From Mycobacterium sp. (GTDB lineage: Bacteria; Actinomycetota; Actinomycetes; Mycobacteriales; Mycobacteriaceae), in assembly GCA_023264735.1 (NCBI GenBank), contig JAHFVD010000013.1:122528-186527 (forward strand): a stretch of DNA of 64,000 nucleotides, in the 5' to 3' direction. Made by a program: the position numbers and the translations under genes. Of the stretch, positions 1 to 9,112 are shown one piece after another. Below the pieces are notes generated by a model. It did not search any database. It was not told the DNA's origin and saw nothing but the letters and a program-made list of their open reading frames with translations. Each line of letters begins with the position of its first letter. Position 1 is the stretch's first letter.

Positions 1-52
1 AGGCCGCGCGGGCCGCCAGTTGCGTCGGGCCGAAACTCGGGTCGAATGCCAC
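1..52 (-). CDS. 5' end of a probable glucosylglycerate hydrolase gene (partial)
   Basis: Only the first 17 codons are in the window, read leftwards from a GTG at 52 to the window edge. They encode VAFDPSFGPTQLAARAA. From memory this matches the start of mycobacterial glucosylglycerate hydrolase (GgH, a GH63-like enzyme that recycles the compatible solute glucosylglycerate), which begins with a D-P-S-F-x-P-T-x-LAARAAYLLRGNDLG-type segment. The gene is divergent from the SDR gene at 106, leaving about 53 bp for both promoters. I see no clear SD. The identification rests on 17 residues, so it is tentative. Confidence 0.5.
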   Translation of the reverse strand, partial: MAFDPSFGPTQLAARAA

Positions 53-92
53 GCGTTCATTCTGCGTCGCGCACCTGGGAATCGCAGGTCGG

Positions 93-98
93 TAGGGT
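93..98 (+). promoter_or_regulatory. -10 element TAGGGT of a leaderless-type start (SDR gene)
   Basis: TAGGGT fits the mycobacterial -10 pattern TANNNT and ends 7 nt before the ATG at 106. No SD precedes that ATG. The geometry suggests that the mRNA begins at the start codon. This is inferred from pattern only. Confidence 0.45.
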
Positions 99-105
99 CA
101 CGTGT

Positions 106-771
106 ATGCCGACAGCGTTGATTACTGGGGCCGGTGGCGGTATCGGATCGGCGATCGCCGAGGCGTTGGCGCCGACGCACACCCTGCTGCTGGCGGGCCG
201 CCCGTCGGCCCGGCTCGACGCGGTCGCCGCCCGTCTCGGCGCTCCCACCTGGCCTTTGGACCTCACCGACCAAGACGCGATCGAGGCCGCCGCCGAGCCG
301 CTGGCCGAACTGGATGTGCTCGTCCACAACGCGGGCGTCTCCCATCCGGGGCGCTTCGACGAGTCGATACCCGAACAGTGGCGGGCCTGCTTCGAGGTGA
401 ACGTCACCGGGCCGGTCGCCCTGACGCTGGCATTACTGCCCGCGCTGCGGGCCGCCCGCGGGCACGTCGTGTTCATCAATTCCGGCGCGGGGCTCAACGC
501 GTCGCCGGGGCTGGCAGCGTATTCGGCTAGCAAGTTCGCACAGCGCGCGTTCGCGGACTCGCTGCGCGCCGACGAACCCAGCCTGCGGGTCACCAGCGTG
601 CATCCCGGCCGGGTCGCCACCGAAATGCAGGAGGATCTGGTCGCCTACGAGGGTGGGCAGTACGACCCGGCGAACTACCTCAAGGCCGAGACCGTGGCGC
701 GGATCGTCGCCGACGTGATCGCCACGCCGCCCGACGCGCACACCCATCAGGTGGTCGTCCGCCCGCGTTGA
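106..771 (+). CDS. SDR-family NAD(P)-dependent oxidoreductase
   Basis: A 221-residue classical short-chain dehydrogenase with a Rossmann fold. The cofactor motif is near the N-terminus (LITGAGGGIGSA, residues 4-15), the structural motif is HNAG in the middle, and the active site is S-x(12)-YSASK (catalytic Tyr and Lys). These enzymes oxidise or reduce alcohols and ketones in the cytosol; the substrate cannot be deduced. An ATG at 46 would add 20 residues ahead of the fold. The ATG at 106 is preferred because the nucleotide-binding strand starts at once and a TANNNT box sits 7 nt upstream. The gene converges on leuS. Confidence 0.88.
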   Translation: MPTALITGAGGGIGSAIAEALAPTHTLLLAGRPSARLDAVAARLGAPTWPLDLTDQDAIEAAAEPLAELDVLVHNAGVSHPGRFDESIPEQWRACFEVNVTGPVALTLALLPALRAARGHVVFINSGAGLNASPGLAAYSASKFAQRAFADSLRADEPSLRVTSVHPGRVATEMQEDLVAYEGGQYDPANYLKAETVARIVADVIATPPDAHTHQVVVRPR

Positions 772-773
772 CC

Positions 774-835
774 CGCGCCGAGATCGACGTTTCGCCGGGA
801 TCGACTCGCACTTTCGCGGCGATTTGTCGGTTTGG
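774..835. repeat. Intergenic element between convergent SDR and leuS genes
   Basis: The 81-bp gap between the two convergent stop codons begins with CGCGCCGAGA (774-783). The same decamer occurs in reverse complement at 44867-44876, in the ppiA/PH-protein convergent gap. Both gaps also carry a CGCACTT or GCACTTG core. I interpret this as a member of a dispersed mycobacterial intergenic element that may terminate transcription from both sides. No strong hairpin is visible here. Confidence 0.3.
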
Positions 836-852
836 GCGCAGAGGGGCGCAGA

Positions 853-3726
853 TCAAACCACCAGGTTCACCAGCCGGCCGGGCACCACGATGACCTTCTT
901 CGGGGTGGCACCGGCCAGGAACGCCTGCACCTTCTCGTCGGCAAGCGCGCTCGCCTCGAGGCTGTCCTTGTCGGCGTCGGCCGCGACGGTGATATGCCCG
1001 CGGACCTTTCCGTTGACCTGGACCGGGTACTCGACGGTGTCGGTCACCAGATACTGCGCGTCGGCCACCGGGAATGGGCCGTGCGCCAACGACTTCGGGT
1101 GTCCCAGCCGTTTCCACAGCTCCTCGGCCAGGTGCGGCGACAGTGGGGCCGCCATCAGCACCAGCGGCTCCAGCGCCGCGCGAGAGCTGATGCCCTCCTT
1201 GGTGAGGTGGTTGGTGTACTCGATGAGCTTGGCCGCAGCGGTGTTGTTCCGCAGGTTCGCGTAGTCGTCCGACACCCCGGCGATCGTGCGGTGCAACAGC
1301 CGCAGAGTGTCCTCGTCCAATGCCTCGTGCTCGGAAACACGTGCCTCACCGGTGGATTCGTCAATCACCAGACGCCACACCCGCTGCAGGAACCGGTGCG
1401 CGCCGATGACGTCCTTGGTCGCCCACGGCCGCGAGGCATCCAGCGGTCCCATCGACATCTCGTAGACCCGCAGCGTGTCGGCGCCGTAGCCGTCGCAGAT
1501 CTCGTCCGGCGAGATCGAGTTCTTCAGGCTCTTGCCGATCTTGCCGAACTCCTGGAAGACCTCGGCCTCGCCGTCCGGGCCGGGCAGGAAGAACTTGCCG
1601 TCCCGCTCGACGACGTCGGCGGCCGGCACGTAAGCGCCGCGCGAATCAGTGTAGGCAAACGCCTGGATATAGCCCTGGTTCACCAAGCGGCGGTACGGCT
1701 CCCGTGACGACACGTGGCCCAGGTCGTGAAGAACCTTGTGCCAGAACCGGCAATACAACAGGTGCAGTACCGCGTGCTCCACGCCGCCGACATAGAGATC
1801 CACCCCGCCGGGATCGGTCGCACCGTGTTCGGCCGGGCGCGGGCCCATCCAGTAGGCCTCGTTCTCCTTGGCGCAGAACTCTTCTGAGTTGTGTGGGTCG
1901 GCGTAGCGCAGTTCGTACCAGGAGCTGCCTGCCCACTGCGGCATCACGTTGGTGTCGCGGGTGTATGGCCGCAGGCCGTCGCCGAGGTCCAGCTCGACGT
2001 GCACCCACTCGGTGGCCTTGTTCAACGGCGGTGACGGCTCGCTGTCGGCATCGTCGGGGTCCAACATCACCGGGGAGTAGTCGGCGATATCGGGCAGCTC
2101 CACCGGCAGCGCCGATTCCGGCACCGGATGCACTCGCCCGTCGGCGTCGTACACGATCGGGAACGGCTCACCCCAGTACCGTTGCCGCGCGAAAAGCCAG
2201 TCGCGAAGCTTGTATTCGACGCGGGCACGGCCGCGGCCATCGGCTTCCAGCCGCTCGGTGATCGCCGTCTTGGCGTCCGCCACAGTCAACCCGTCGAGGT
2301 ACCCGGAGTTCACCAGCGCGCCGTCACCGCTGTAGGCCGCCTCCGAGACATCGCCGCCGGCAATGACTTCCAGAATCGGCAGCCCGAACTCGGTGGCGAA
2401 CTCCCAGTCCCGCTGATCGTGGCCAGGCACAGCCATGATCGCGCCCGTCCCGTAACCGACCAGGACGTAGTCGGCGATGAAGATCGGAACCTGTTGGCCG
2501 TTGGCCGGATTGGTCGCGTATGTACCGAGGAACACCCCGGTCTTGGTCTTGTTCTCCTGACGCTCCAGGTCGGACTTCGCCGCGATCGACCGACGGTAGG
2601 CGGCCACCGCCTCGGCCGGCGTGGCCGCACCGGACGTCCACCGCGCATCCACACCATCGGGCCACTGCGCGGCGGTCAGCGCGTCGACCAGTTCATGCTC
2701 GGGGGCCAGCACCAGGTAGGTGGCGCCGAACAGGGTGTCGGGCCGGGTGGTGAAGACCTCGATGTCGGTGCCGTCGGTACCGAACAGCGCCGACGCCCCC
2801 GTGGAGCGGCCGATCCAGTTGCGCTGCATGGCCTTGACCTTCTCCGGCCAATCCAGCACCTCGAGGTCGTTGAGCAGCCGGTCGGAGTAGGCGGTGATGC
2901 GCATCATCCACTGCCGCAACCGCTTCCGGAACACCGGATAGTTGCCGCGCTCGCTGCGACCCTCGGAGGTGACCTCCTCGTTGGCCAGCACCGTGCCCAG
3001 ACCTGGACACCAGTTCACCAGCGAATCCGACAGATAGACCAGCCGGTGGCTGTCGACGACATCGGATTGCTCCGCCGCCGACAATGCCGACCACTGCCGA
3101 CCGTCGTCGAGACTGCGTGCGCCACTGGCGAATTCGGCAACCAACTCGGCGATGGGCCGGGCCTTGTTCTGGTGGGTGTCGAACCACGCGTTGTAGATCT
3201 GCAAGAAGATCCACTGTGTCCACTTGTAGAAGTCGACGTCGGTGGTCGAGAAGCTGCGACGCTGGTCGTGCCCCAGGCCCAGCCGGCCCAGCTGGCGGCG
3301 GAAGTTGACGATATTGGCTTCGGTGCGGGTCCGCGGATGGGTGCCGGTCTGGATGGCGTACTGCTCGGCGGGCAACCCGAACGCGTCGAAGCCCAACGCG
3401 TGCAGCACATTGCGGCCCGTCATCCGGAAGTAGCGCGCGTACACGTCGGTGGCGATGTAGCCCAGGGGGTGTCCGACGTGCAGGCCCTCACCCGAGGGGT
3501 AGGGGAACATGTCCTGGACGAACATCTTGTCCTCGGGGACCGCCGCGCCGTCGGCGGGGGCCAGCGAGCCGACCGGGTTGGGCACGTTGAAGGTGCCCCA
3601 CGATTGCCAGTTCTCCTGCCAGTCCCGCTCGATCCGCCCCGCCAGCTCGGCGGTGTAGCGGTGCCTCGGCACATCGGTATCGGAGCTGTCGGGGCCCGAG
3701 ACTGCGGCGGTCGGCGATTCGGTCAC
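853..3726 (-). CDS. leuS: Leucyl-tRNA synthetase
   Basis: A 957-residue class Ia synthetase that charges tRNA-Leu with leucine in the cytosol. The HIGH signature appears as HVGHP near residues 83-87. The KMSKS loop appears as KIGKSLKNS near residue 730. The central editing (CP1) domain contains the T-rich motif [19 protein letters not shown]. Length is normal for actinobacterial bacterial-type LeuRS. The GTG start at 3726 has no SD, but a TACCCT box lies 7 nt upstream on the same strand, suggesting leaderless translation. The gene is divergent from mtc28 across 222 bp. Confidence 0.97.
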   Translation of the reverse strand: MTESPTAAVSGPDSSDTDVPRHRYTAELAGRIERDWQENWQSWGTFNVPNPVGSLAPADGAAVPEDKMFVQDMFPYPSGEGLHVGHPLGYIATDVYARYFRMTGRNVLHALGFDAFGLPAEQYAIQTGTHPRTRTEANIVNFRRQLGRLGLGHDQRRSFSTTDVDFYKWTQWIFLQIYNAWFDTHQNKARPIAELVAEFASGARSLDDGRQWSALSAAEQSDVVDSHRLVYLSDSLVNWCPGLGTVLANEEVTSEGRSERGNYPVFRKRLRQWMMRITAYSDRLLNDLEVLDWPEKVKAMQRNWIGRSTGASALFGTDGTDIEVFTTRPDTLFGATYLVLAPEHELVDALTAAQWPDGVDARWTSGAATPAEAVAAYRRSIAAKSDLERQENKTKTGVFLGTYATNPANGQQVPIFIADYVLVGYGTGAIMAVPGHDQRDWEFATEFGLPILEVIAGGDVSEAAYSGDGALVNSGYLDGLTVADAKTAITERLEADGRGRARVEYKLRDWLFARQRYWGEPFPIVYDADGRVHPVPESALPVELPDIADYSPVMLDPDDADSEPSPPLNKATEWVHVELDLGDGLRPYTRDTNVMPQWAGSSWYELRYADPHNSEEFCAKENEAYWMGPRPAEHGATDPGGVDLYVGGVEHAVLHLLYCRFWHKVLHDLGHVSSREPYRRLVNQGYIQAFAYTDSRGAYVPAADVVERDGKFFLPGPDGEAEVFQEFGKIGKSLKNSISPDEICDGYGADTLRVYEMSMGPLDASRPWATKDVIGAHRFLQRVWRLVIDESTGEARVSEHEALDEDTLRLLHRTIAGVSDDYANLRNNTAAAKLIEYTNHLTKEGISSRAALEPLVLMAAPLSPHLAEELWKRLGHPKSLAHGPFPVADAQYLVTDTVEYPVQVNGKVRGHITVAADADKDSLEASALADEKVQAFLAGATPKKVIVVPGRLVNLVV

Positions 3727-3948
3727 GTCACACAGGGTATAAGGGCCGTCGCGGGCGTTGCCCCCGGTGAGCGGTGTGTGACCCCGGTCGCACCCAGTGC
3801 AACGGCCCGATATCGGTTGGATTGCAGTGCGGTCGACGGTTGGTTCCAGCTCGGTTCCAGCCCTATCCGGGCGCCTCGGGCCGTGGTTACAGTCGGCCCC
3901 TAACGAGGGGTCTCACCTGGCCCGACCGTGTGGAGAAGGACAGCTGCG
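3727..3948. promoter_or_regulatory. Divergent leuS / mtc28 promoter region
   Basis: A 222-bp intergenic stretch between the leuS start (minus) and the mtc28 start (plus). Apart from the leuS -10, it contains a near-tandem repeat of GGTTCCAG (3842-3860) and a TAACGA box at 3901. The mtc28 start has an SD (AGAAGGA, 3934-3940). No operator could be assigned. Confidence 0.35.
3734..3739 (-). promoter_or_regulatory. -10 element TACCCT of a leaderless-type start (leuS)
   Basis: Read on the minus strand, TACCCT is followed by 7 nt and then the GTG start of leuS at 3726. It lies inside TTATACCCT. No SD is present. Confidence 0.45.
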
Positions 3949-4881
3949 ATGATGACGATGGCCCGTAAGTGGCGGGTGGCAATTGGTGGTGTGGCCGCGG
4001 GAACCGCCGCTGTTCTCGGGTTTACCGGGCTTACCGGCGCTAGCGCCTCTGCCGATCCCGTCCTCCCCATGCCACCGACTCCGGTCACCGTCACCCAGAC
4101 CGTCACCGTCGCCCCCGAGGTCGCCGCCGCCAACGCCGTCCCCGCCGCAGGCCAGGTGGCCACACTGCCTCAAGCCGCGCCGGCCGCCGTTCCGCAGGTT
4201 GCCGCTCCCGCGATCCCGGCCGCCGTTCCGGAGACCGTGGTCCCGGCCGAGTCGGGCACGCTCGCCGACTTCTTCAAGGAAAAGGGCGTGAAGATGGAGC
4301 CGCAGAAGGCGGCCGGCTTCACCGGGCTCAACCTGGTGCTGCCGATGCCGCGCGGCTGGAGCGTCGTCCCCGACCCGAACGTCCCCGACGCCTTCACCGT
4401 GCTGGCCGACCGCCTCGGCGGTGACGGGCTCTACACCTCCAACGCCCAGCTGAAGGTCTACAAACTGGTCGGCGACTTCGACCCGAAGGTGGCCATCACG
4501 CATGGCTACCTGGACAGCCAGCAGCTGTTCAACTGGCAGGCGACCGACGCATCGATGGCCGACTTCAACGGTTTCCCGTCGTCGATCATTGAGGGCACCT
4601 ACCGCGAGAACGACATGACGCTGAACACCTCGCGCCGCCACGTCATCGTCCAGTCCGGGCCCGACCGCTACCTGGTCTCGCTGTACGTGACCACCGCCGC
4701 CAACCAGGTGGTCGCCACCGCCGACGCGACCGACGCCATCGTGAACGGCTTCAAGGTCACGTCCCCGGTGGCGGCACCGGCCCCACCCGCGCCGGGCGCG
4801 CCCCCGCCGGCCGACCCCGCGAGCCCGCTGGCGGCGCCCTTCCCGCCCCCGGCTCCCGCGGATCCACTCGCGCAGCACTGA
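3949..4881 (+). CDS. mtc28: Proline-rich 28 kDa secreted antigen, MTC28/LpqN-LpqT family
   Basis: A 310-residue exported protein. A signal peptide (residues 1 to about 35) ends in GASASA-D, a good signal peptidase I site with no lipobox cysteine. It is followed by a Pro/Ala/Val-rich linker (about 36-105), an LpqN/LpqT-like domain (about 110-265, with [19 protein letters not shown]) and a Pro/Ala-rich tail. The family is a secreted mycobacterial antigen of unknown biochemical function. The start is ATG 3949, 8 nt after the SD; ATGs at 3952 and 3958 and a GTG at 3928 are alternatives. The position beside leuS matches the mtc28-leuS pairing known in M. tuberculosis. Confidence 0.88.
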   Translation: MMTMARKWRVAIGGVAAGTAAVLGFTGLTGASASADPVLPMPPTPVTVTQTVTVAPEVAAANAVPAAGQVATLPQAAPAAVPQVAAPAIPAAVPETVVPAESGTLADFFKEKGVKMEPQKAAGFTGLNLVLPMPRGWSVVPDPNVPDAFTVLADRLGGDGLYTSNAQLKVYKLVGDFDPKVAITHGYLDSQQLFNWQATDASMADFNGFPSSIIEGTYRENDMTLNTSRRHVIVQSGPDRYLVSLYVTTAANQVVATADATDAIVNGFKVTSPVAAPAPPAPGAPPPADPASPLAAPFPPPAPADPLAQH

Positions 4882-4892
4882 GCCCGGGCTCG

Positions 4893-4898
4893 TATTGT
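4893..4898 (+). promoter_or_regulatory. -10 element TATTGT of a leaderless-type start
   Basis: TATTGT ends exactly 6 nt before the ATG at 4905. No SD is present. The promoter lies just after the mtc28 stop, so the next gene need not depend on mtc28 transcription. Confidence 0.45.
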
Positions 4899-4904
4899 GG
4901 CCCC

Positions 4905-5243
4905 ATGTTCGTCGTCGGCTTGGTGTGCCTCGGGATGGCCGTCCTGATCGGTGGCTCGGGCGTGTGGGCGCTGACCCGGCCCCCCGCTGTTGACGTGACC
5001 GGCCAGGTGCTGCGCTCGGTTGCGCCGACGCAGTTGGCCGCGGCCGTGATGCTGGCCGCCGGCGGGTCGGCCGCCTTGGCGGCACCCGCGCACACGGCGC
5101 TGACGGTGGTGATCGTCTGCGTGCTCGGCGCGGTCGGCACCGTGGCCGCAGGCTCGTGGCAGGGCGCCCGCTATGCCGCGCGCCGGGAAGCCGAAGCCAG
5201 CTGCGCGGGCAGCTGCGCCAGCTGCACGTTGTCCTGCAAGTGA
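4905..5243 (+). CDS. Small conserved membrane protein (Rv0039c-like)
   Basis: A 112-residue protein with three hydrophobic segments (about 1-24, 42-62 and 65-85). The C-terminus is rich in Arg, Ala and Cys and ends SCAGSCASCTLSCK, with four cysteines in the last 13 residues. Position between mtc28 and yqgE matches Rv0039c of M. tuberculosis, a conserved transmembrane protein of unknown role. The cysteine-rich cytoplasmic tail could bind metal, but that is inference. The start is supported by a TANNNT box 6 nt upstream. Confidence 0.7.
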   Translation: MFVVGLVCLGMAVLIGGSGVWALTRPPAVDVTGQVLRSVAPTQLAAAVMLAAGGSAALAAPAHTALTVVIVCVLGAVGTVAAGSWQGARYAARREAEASCAGSCASCTLSCK

Positions 5244-5259
5244 GTCCCGCGACGACCTG

Positions 5260-6246
5260 ATGAGGGCGTGGCGTCGCGGCTTCGGTGTCGACACGTTCCT
5301 GCTGCTGCTCGTCGCCGTCGTCGCGCTGGCCACGGTCCTGCCCGCCCGCGGGTCGGCCGCCGATGCGCTGTCCGTGGCCACCAAAGTCGTCATCGCCCTG
5401 TTGTTCCTGCTCTACGGCGCGCGGCTGTCGCCACAACAGGCGTGGCACGGCGTGCGGCAATGGAAGCTGCACCTGCTGGTGCTGGCGACCACATTCATCG
5501 TGTTCCCGCTGCTGGGGCTGGCCGCTCGCGCGCTCGTCCCGTCGGTGCTGACCGACGACCTCTATGCCGGTCTGCTGTTCCTGTGCCTGGTGCCCTCGAC
5601 CGTGCAGTCCTCGATCGCCTTCACCTCGATGGCGCGCGGCCATGTGTCGGCGGCGATCGTCAGCGCCTCGCTGTCGAACATCGTCGGGGTGCTGCTCACC
5701 CCGCTTCTGGTGCTGGTGCTGATGCCGATCGGCGGGGCGCCACGCGTCGACGGGTCGGCGGTGCTCGACATCGTGCTGCAGCTGCTGGCGCCGTTCGCCG
5801 TCGGCCAGCTGCTGCGGCCATGGCTGGCGCCACTGGTGACCCGGCATGCGGTGCTGACCAAGGTCGTCGATCGCGGCTCTGTGCTGCTGGTGGTCTACGC
5901 CGCGTTCTCGGCGGGGATGGCCGAGCACATCTGGAGCAGTGTGCAGCCCTGGCGGGTGGCGGCCGTCGCGGCGGTCAGCACCCTGCTGCTGGCGATCGTG
6001 CTGGCCCAGACCTGGACCACCGGCAGGCTGGCCCGGCTGGACCGCGGTGATGCGATCGTGCTGCTGTTCTGCGGGTCGAAGAAAAGTCTGGCGTCGGGAC
6101 TACCGATGGCGCTGGTGCTGTTCCCGCCCGCCACGGTGGGTCTGATCATGTTGCCGCTGATGCTGTTTCACCAGATTCAGCTGTTCGTCTGCGCGGTAAT
6201 CGCCAGCCGGCTTGGCCGCGGGGCACCGCAGATCAGTTCCGGCTGA
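5260..6246 (+). CDS. Bile acid:sodium symporter (BASS/SBF-like, YfeH type) membrane protein
   Basis: A 328-residue integral membrane protein with about ten hydrophobic helices. It shows SBF/BASS features: LCLVPSTVQSSIAFTSMARGH in the N-terminal half, and a C-terminal crossover region with FCGSKKSLASGLPMALVLFP, which is diagnostic of the YfeH/SBF_like branch. Such proteins carry organic anions coupled to Na+; the substrate is unknown. ATG 5260 is chosen because the membrane domain starts soon after; a GTG-frame extension to 5173 would overlap the upstream gene by 71 bp. The stop overlaps the convergent yqgE end by 14 bp. In M. tuberculosis I do not recall this gene between Rv0039c and Rv0038. 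Confidence 0.8.
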   Translation: MRAWRRGFGVDTFLLLLVAVVALATVLPARGSAADALSVATKVVIALLFLLYGARLSPQQAWHGVRQWKLHLLVLATTFIVFPLLGLAARALVPSVLTDDLYAGLLFLCLVPSTVQSSIAFTSMARGHVSAAIVSASLSNIVGVLLTPLLVLVLMPIGGAPRVDGSAVLDIVLQLLAPFAVGQLLRPWLAPLVTRHAVLTKVVDRGSVLLVVYAAFSAGMAEHIWSSVQPWRVAAVAAVSTLLLAIVLAQTWTTGRLARLDRGDAIVLLFCGSKKSLASGLPMALVLFPPATVGLIMLPLMLFHQIQLFVCAVIASRLGRGAPQISSG

Positions 6247-6838
6247 CGTCGATCGGGTGGGTGGCCAACAACGACAGCGGCAGCGGCTGGCGGCGCAACA
6301 CCCGTGACCACAGGTCCGTCCGCTGCTCGACGAGCACATCAGAAGGCAACGCGGACAACACAATCCAGTCGTCGCGCTCGATCTCACCCTCCAGCTGGCC
6401 GATGGTCCAGCCCGAGTAGCCGGCGAAGACCCGCACGCCCTCGACGGCCGGGGCGATCAGATCGGGATCGGCGTCGAGGTCCACCATCACCATCCGGCCC
6501 GCCACATGACGCAGCCCAGGCATACCCTGCGGATCGGTGCCGACCCGCAGCGTGCCAAGACACAGCGCGGCGTCGCGCTTCACCGGCCCACCGATGAACA
6601 TGGTCTTGGGCTTGGCGGCGAGTTTCGCCCACTGCGGCAACACGTTGTAGACGGCGGTCTCGCTGGGACGGTTGAGCACCACACCCAACGTGCCGCCGTC
6701 GTTGTGCTCGACGACGTAGATCACGCTGCGCCGAAACGTCGGCTCCAGCAGGTCGGTATTGGCCAGCAGCAAGGTCCCCGGACGCACCCTGTTGGCCGCG
6801 GGCGCCACGAAGTCTTCGGGGTCCTCGTGCTGTGACAC
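6233..6838 (-). CDS. YqgE/AlgH family protein (UPF0301, Rv0038-like)
   Basis: A 201-residue cytosolic protein with family hallmarks: PGTLLLANTDLLEPTFRRSVIYVVEHNDGGTLGVVLNRPS near the N-terminus, then FIGGPV and FAGYSGWTIGQLEGEIERDDW. The biochemical function of UPF0301/AlgH is unsettled. The GTG start at 6838 lies 71 bp from the divergent MFS gene. The end overlaps the convergent carrier gene by 14 bp, so the two 3' ends are antisense to each other. Confidence 0.9.
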   Translation of the reverse strand: MSQHEDPEDFVAPAANRVRPGTLLLANTDLLEPTFRRSVIYVVEHNDGGTLGVVLNRPSETAVYNVLPQWAKLAAKPKTMFIGGPVKRDAALCLGTLRVGTDPQGMPGLRHVAGRMVMVDLDADPDLIAPAVEGVRVFAGYSGWTIGQLEGEIERDDWIVLSALPSDVLVEQRTDLWSRVLRRQPLPLSLLATHPIDVSRN

Positions 6839-6896
6839 CCCACCATCATGGCATCACGCAGGTGTTGCTGCGGTAACGGGCGCGTCTGGATATTTG

Positions 6897-6902
6897 TACT
6901 GT
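6897..6902 (+). promoter_or_regulatory. -10 element TACTGT of a leaderless-type start (MFS gene)
   Basis: TACTGT ends 7 nt before the ATG at 6910. No SD is present. It lies in the 71-bp divergent gap with yqgE. Confidence 0.45.
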
Positions 6903-6909
6903 TGGTCCG

Positions 6910-8199
6910 ATGGTCGACAGCCGCGCATCCGGTTCGCTATGGCGGTCGGTGCGCAGCCTGCCCGAGTTCTGGCGCCTGCTGGAGCTTCGAACGGCAAGCC
7001 AGTTCGGTGACGGCCTGTTTCAGGCCGGCCTTGCCGGTGGTCTCTTGTTCAACCCGGAACGGGCGGCCAGCCCGTGGGCGGTAGCCGGCGCGTTCGCTGT
7101 GCTGTTCCTGCCGTACTCGATCGTCGGCCCGTTCGCCGGCGCGCTGTTGGACCGCTGGGACCGCCGGGCGGTGCTCGTGGCGGCGAACCTCGCGCGGCTG
7201 GTGTTGGTGATCGGCGTCGCGGTGCTGCTCGCCGTCGGCGCCCGCGATACGACCGTGCTCTGCGGTGCACTGATCGTCAACGGGTTCAGCCGGTTCGTCA
7301 CCTCCGGGTTGTCGGCGGCGCTGCCGCACGTGGTCCCGCGCGAGCAGGTCGTGACGATGAACTCCGTCGCCACCGCGACCGGAGCCACCGCCACCTTCCT
7401 CGGTGCGAATTTCATGCTGCTGCCCCGGTGGCTGTTCGGCTCCGGCGACACCGGCGCCGCCACGACCATGCTCCTGGTAGCCATACCCGTCGCGATCGCG
7501 TTCGTACTGTCGTTGCGGTTCCCCCGACACCAGTTGGGACCCGACGACTCCGCGCGCGCCGTGCACGGCTCGGTGCTCTACGCGGTGGCCACCGGCTGGC
7601 TGTACGGCGCCCGCACGGTATTGAGCACCCCAACCGTCGCGGCCACCTTGTCCGGCCTGGCCAGCCACCGCATGGTGTTCGGGATCAACACCCTGCTGGT
7701 GCTGGTGATCGTGCGGCACACCGACACTGCGGCCGTCGCCGTCGCCGGCCTCGGCACCGCGGTCGTCTTCGTCGCGGCCACCGGCGGCGGCGCGTTCCTG
7801 GCCAACATCTTCGCCCCGATGTCGATCAGGCGATGGGGCCGGTACGCGACGACCAATGGCGCGCTGGTGTGCGCGGCGGTCATCCAACTGGCCGGCGCCA
7901 CACTGCAGTTGGCGGTGATGATCCTGTGCGGCTTCCTGCTGGGCCTGGCCGGCCAGATGGTCAAGCTGTGCGCCGATGTCGCGATGCAGATCGACGTCGA
8001 CGACGCGCTGCGCGGGCACGTCTTCGCGGTACAGGACTCGGTGTTCTGGGTGTCGTTCATCGTGGCGACCACGCTGGCGGCAGCAGCGATGCCACCCGAT
8101 GGCCATTCGCCGGTGCTGGCGCTCGCCGGCTCGGCGATCTATCTGGTCGGCCTGGCGGCGCACGCGATTGTGGGGCGGCACAGGCAACGCGGGATCTAG
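6910..8199 (+). CDS. MFS transporter (Rv0037c-like)
   Basis: A 429-residue polytopic membrane protein with about twelve hydrophobic helices. The N-terminus carries [23 protein letters not shown], and the loop 2-3 motif is [14 protein letters not shown], an MFS motif-A variant of the RhtX/DHA3 type. Substrate is unknown; relatives include drug and macrolide exporters of the MefA type. Its place between the Rv0038-like and Rv0036c-like genes matches Rv0037c. Its stop codon TAG is also the first half of the next gene's -10 box. Confidence 0.88.
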   Translation: MVDSRASGSLWRSVRSLPEFWRLLELRTASQFGDGLFQAGLAGGLLFNPERAASPWAVAGAFAVLFLPYSIVGPFAGALLDRWDRRAVLVAANLARLVLVIGVAVLLAVGARDTTVLCGALIVNGFSRFVTSGLSAALPHVVPREQVVTMNSVATATGATATFLGANFMLLPRWLFGSGDTGAATTMLLVAIPVAIAFVLSLRFPRHQLGPDDSARAVHGSVLYAVATGWLYGARTVLSTPTVAATLSGLASHRMVFGINTLLVLVIVRHTDTAAVAVAGLGTAVVFVAATGGGAFLANIFAPMSIRRWGRYATTNGALVCAAVIQLAGATLQLAVMILCGFLLGLAGQMVKLCADVAMQIDVDDALRGHVFAVQDSVFWVSFIVATTLAAAAMPPDGHSPVLALAGSAIYLVGLAAHAIVGRHRQRGI

Positions 8200-8202
8200 G
8201 TT
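8197..8202 (+). promoter_or_regulatory. -10 element TAGGTT overlapping the MFS stop codon
   Basis: TAGGTT starts with the TAG stop of the upstream MFS gene and ends 6 nt before the ATG at 8209. This is consistent with a leaderless transcript for the next gene despite a 9-bp intergenic gap. Confidence 0.45.
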
Positions 8203-8208
8203 GAGTCC

Positions 8209-8982
8209 ATGGCAGCCGCAGACCCGATCGTCGACGACCTGCGCGACGAGAGCGACGCCCTCGACGCACTCGTCGCGCCGCTGGACCCGGCTGGCTGGGC
8301 GACGCCAACCCCGGCGCCTGGCTGGACCATCGCCCACCAGATTGCCCATCTGCTGTGGACGGATCGGACGTCACTCACATCGATCACCGACGAACCCGCG
8401 TTCGCCGACGTGCTGACCGCGGCATCGGCCGATCCGCTGGGCTTTGTCGACAAAGCCGCCGAGGAACTCGCGCTCACCCCGCCCGATCAACTGCTGGACC
8501 AGTGGCGGCAGACCCGGTCTGCGCTGCACGCCGCTCTGCGTGGGGTGGCCGAAGGATGCAAGCTGCTGTGGTTCGGGCCGCCGATGAGTGCGGCATCCAT
8601 GGCGACCGCGCGGTTGATGGAGACGTGGGCGCACGGCCTGGATGTGGCCGACGCACTCGGCGCCGTCGTCCAGCCGTCCGCCCGGCTGAAGTCGATCGCC
8701 CATCTGGGTGTGCGCACCCGTGACTTCGCGTTCAGCGTGCACGGGCTGACCCCGCCCGCCGAGGCGTTCTTCGTCGACCTGACCGCCCCCGACGGCACCC
8801 ACTGGACGTGGGGCCCTGAGCATGCCGGCCAGCGAGTGGCCGGCTCCGCAATGGACTTCTGTTGTCTGGTAACTCAACGGCGACCCCTCAGCGAACTTGA
8901 CGTGGTCGCTGAAGGCCCCGATGCCGCGAGGTGGCTAGAAGTGGCTCAAGCTTTCGCCGGACCTCCTGGTATGGGTAGATAA
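8209..8982 (+). CDS. TIGR03084-type DinB/MDMPI-fold metal-binding protein (Rv0036c-like)
   Basis: A 257-residue protein. The N-terminal four-helix domain is of the mycothiol-dependent maleylpyruvate isomerase/DinB type, with [14 protein letters not shown] (residues about 42-55) and [13 protein letters not shown] (about 143-155), where the histidines would bind a divalent metal. A C-terminal SCP2-like or MDMPI_C-like domain follows. The fold is linked to mycothiol-dependent reactions, but the substrate of this subgroup is unknown. Its neighbours match Rv0037c-Rv0036c in M. tuberculosis. The start is supported by a TANNNT box and the lack of an SD. Confidence 0.85.
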   Translation: MAAADPIVDDLRDESDALDALVAPLDPAGWATPTPAPGWTIAHQIAHLLWTDRTSLTSITDEPAFADVLTAASADPLGFVDKAAEELALTPPDQLLDQWRQTRSALHAALRGVAEGCKLLWFGPPMSAASMATARLMETWAHGLDVADALGAVVQPSARLKSIAHLGVRTRDFAFSVHGLTPPAEAFFVDLTAPDGTHWTWGPEHAGQRVAGSAMDFCCLVTQRRPLSELDVVAEGPDAARWLEVAQAFAGPPGMGR

Positions 8983-9098
8983 CGCACCACAAGGCCATCA
9001 CCTAGATTTACTTAGTAATTTGCCATGTGTTCGCCCCGAGTGTCGTTGAGCGTGCCAGACGCGTTGTGACCAAGGCGGAAAATGATTGCCGCGGGCAG

Positions 9099-9104
9099 TA
9101 TAAT
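9099..9104 (+). promoter_or_regulatory. -10 element TATAAT (perfect consensus)
   Basis: A perfect TATAAT ends 8 nt before the ATG at 9113. The upstream 110 bp (9001-9090) is AT-richer than its surroundings, with TTACTTAGTAATTTG at 9008-9022. The gap is otherwise featureless. Confidence 0.55.
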
Positions 9105-9112
9105 CGCCGTTC

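Noticed and set aside
3913..5928. A 671-codon minus-strand open frame across mtc28 and the carrier gene
   Set aside because: It is antisense to well-supported genes, His/Arg/Gln-rich and without a domain. High-GC shadow frame.
6937..8349. A 470-codon minus-strand open frame opposite the MFS transporter
   Set aside because: Composition artefact (His/Arg/Gln repeats); the plus strand has clear TM helices and a promoter.
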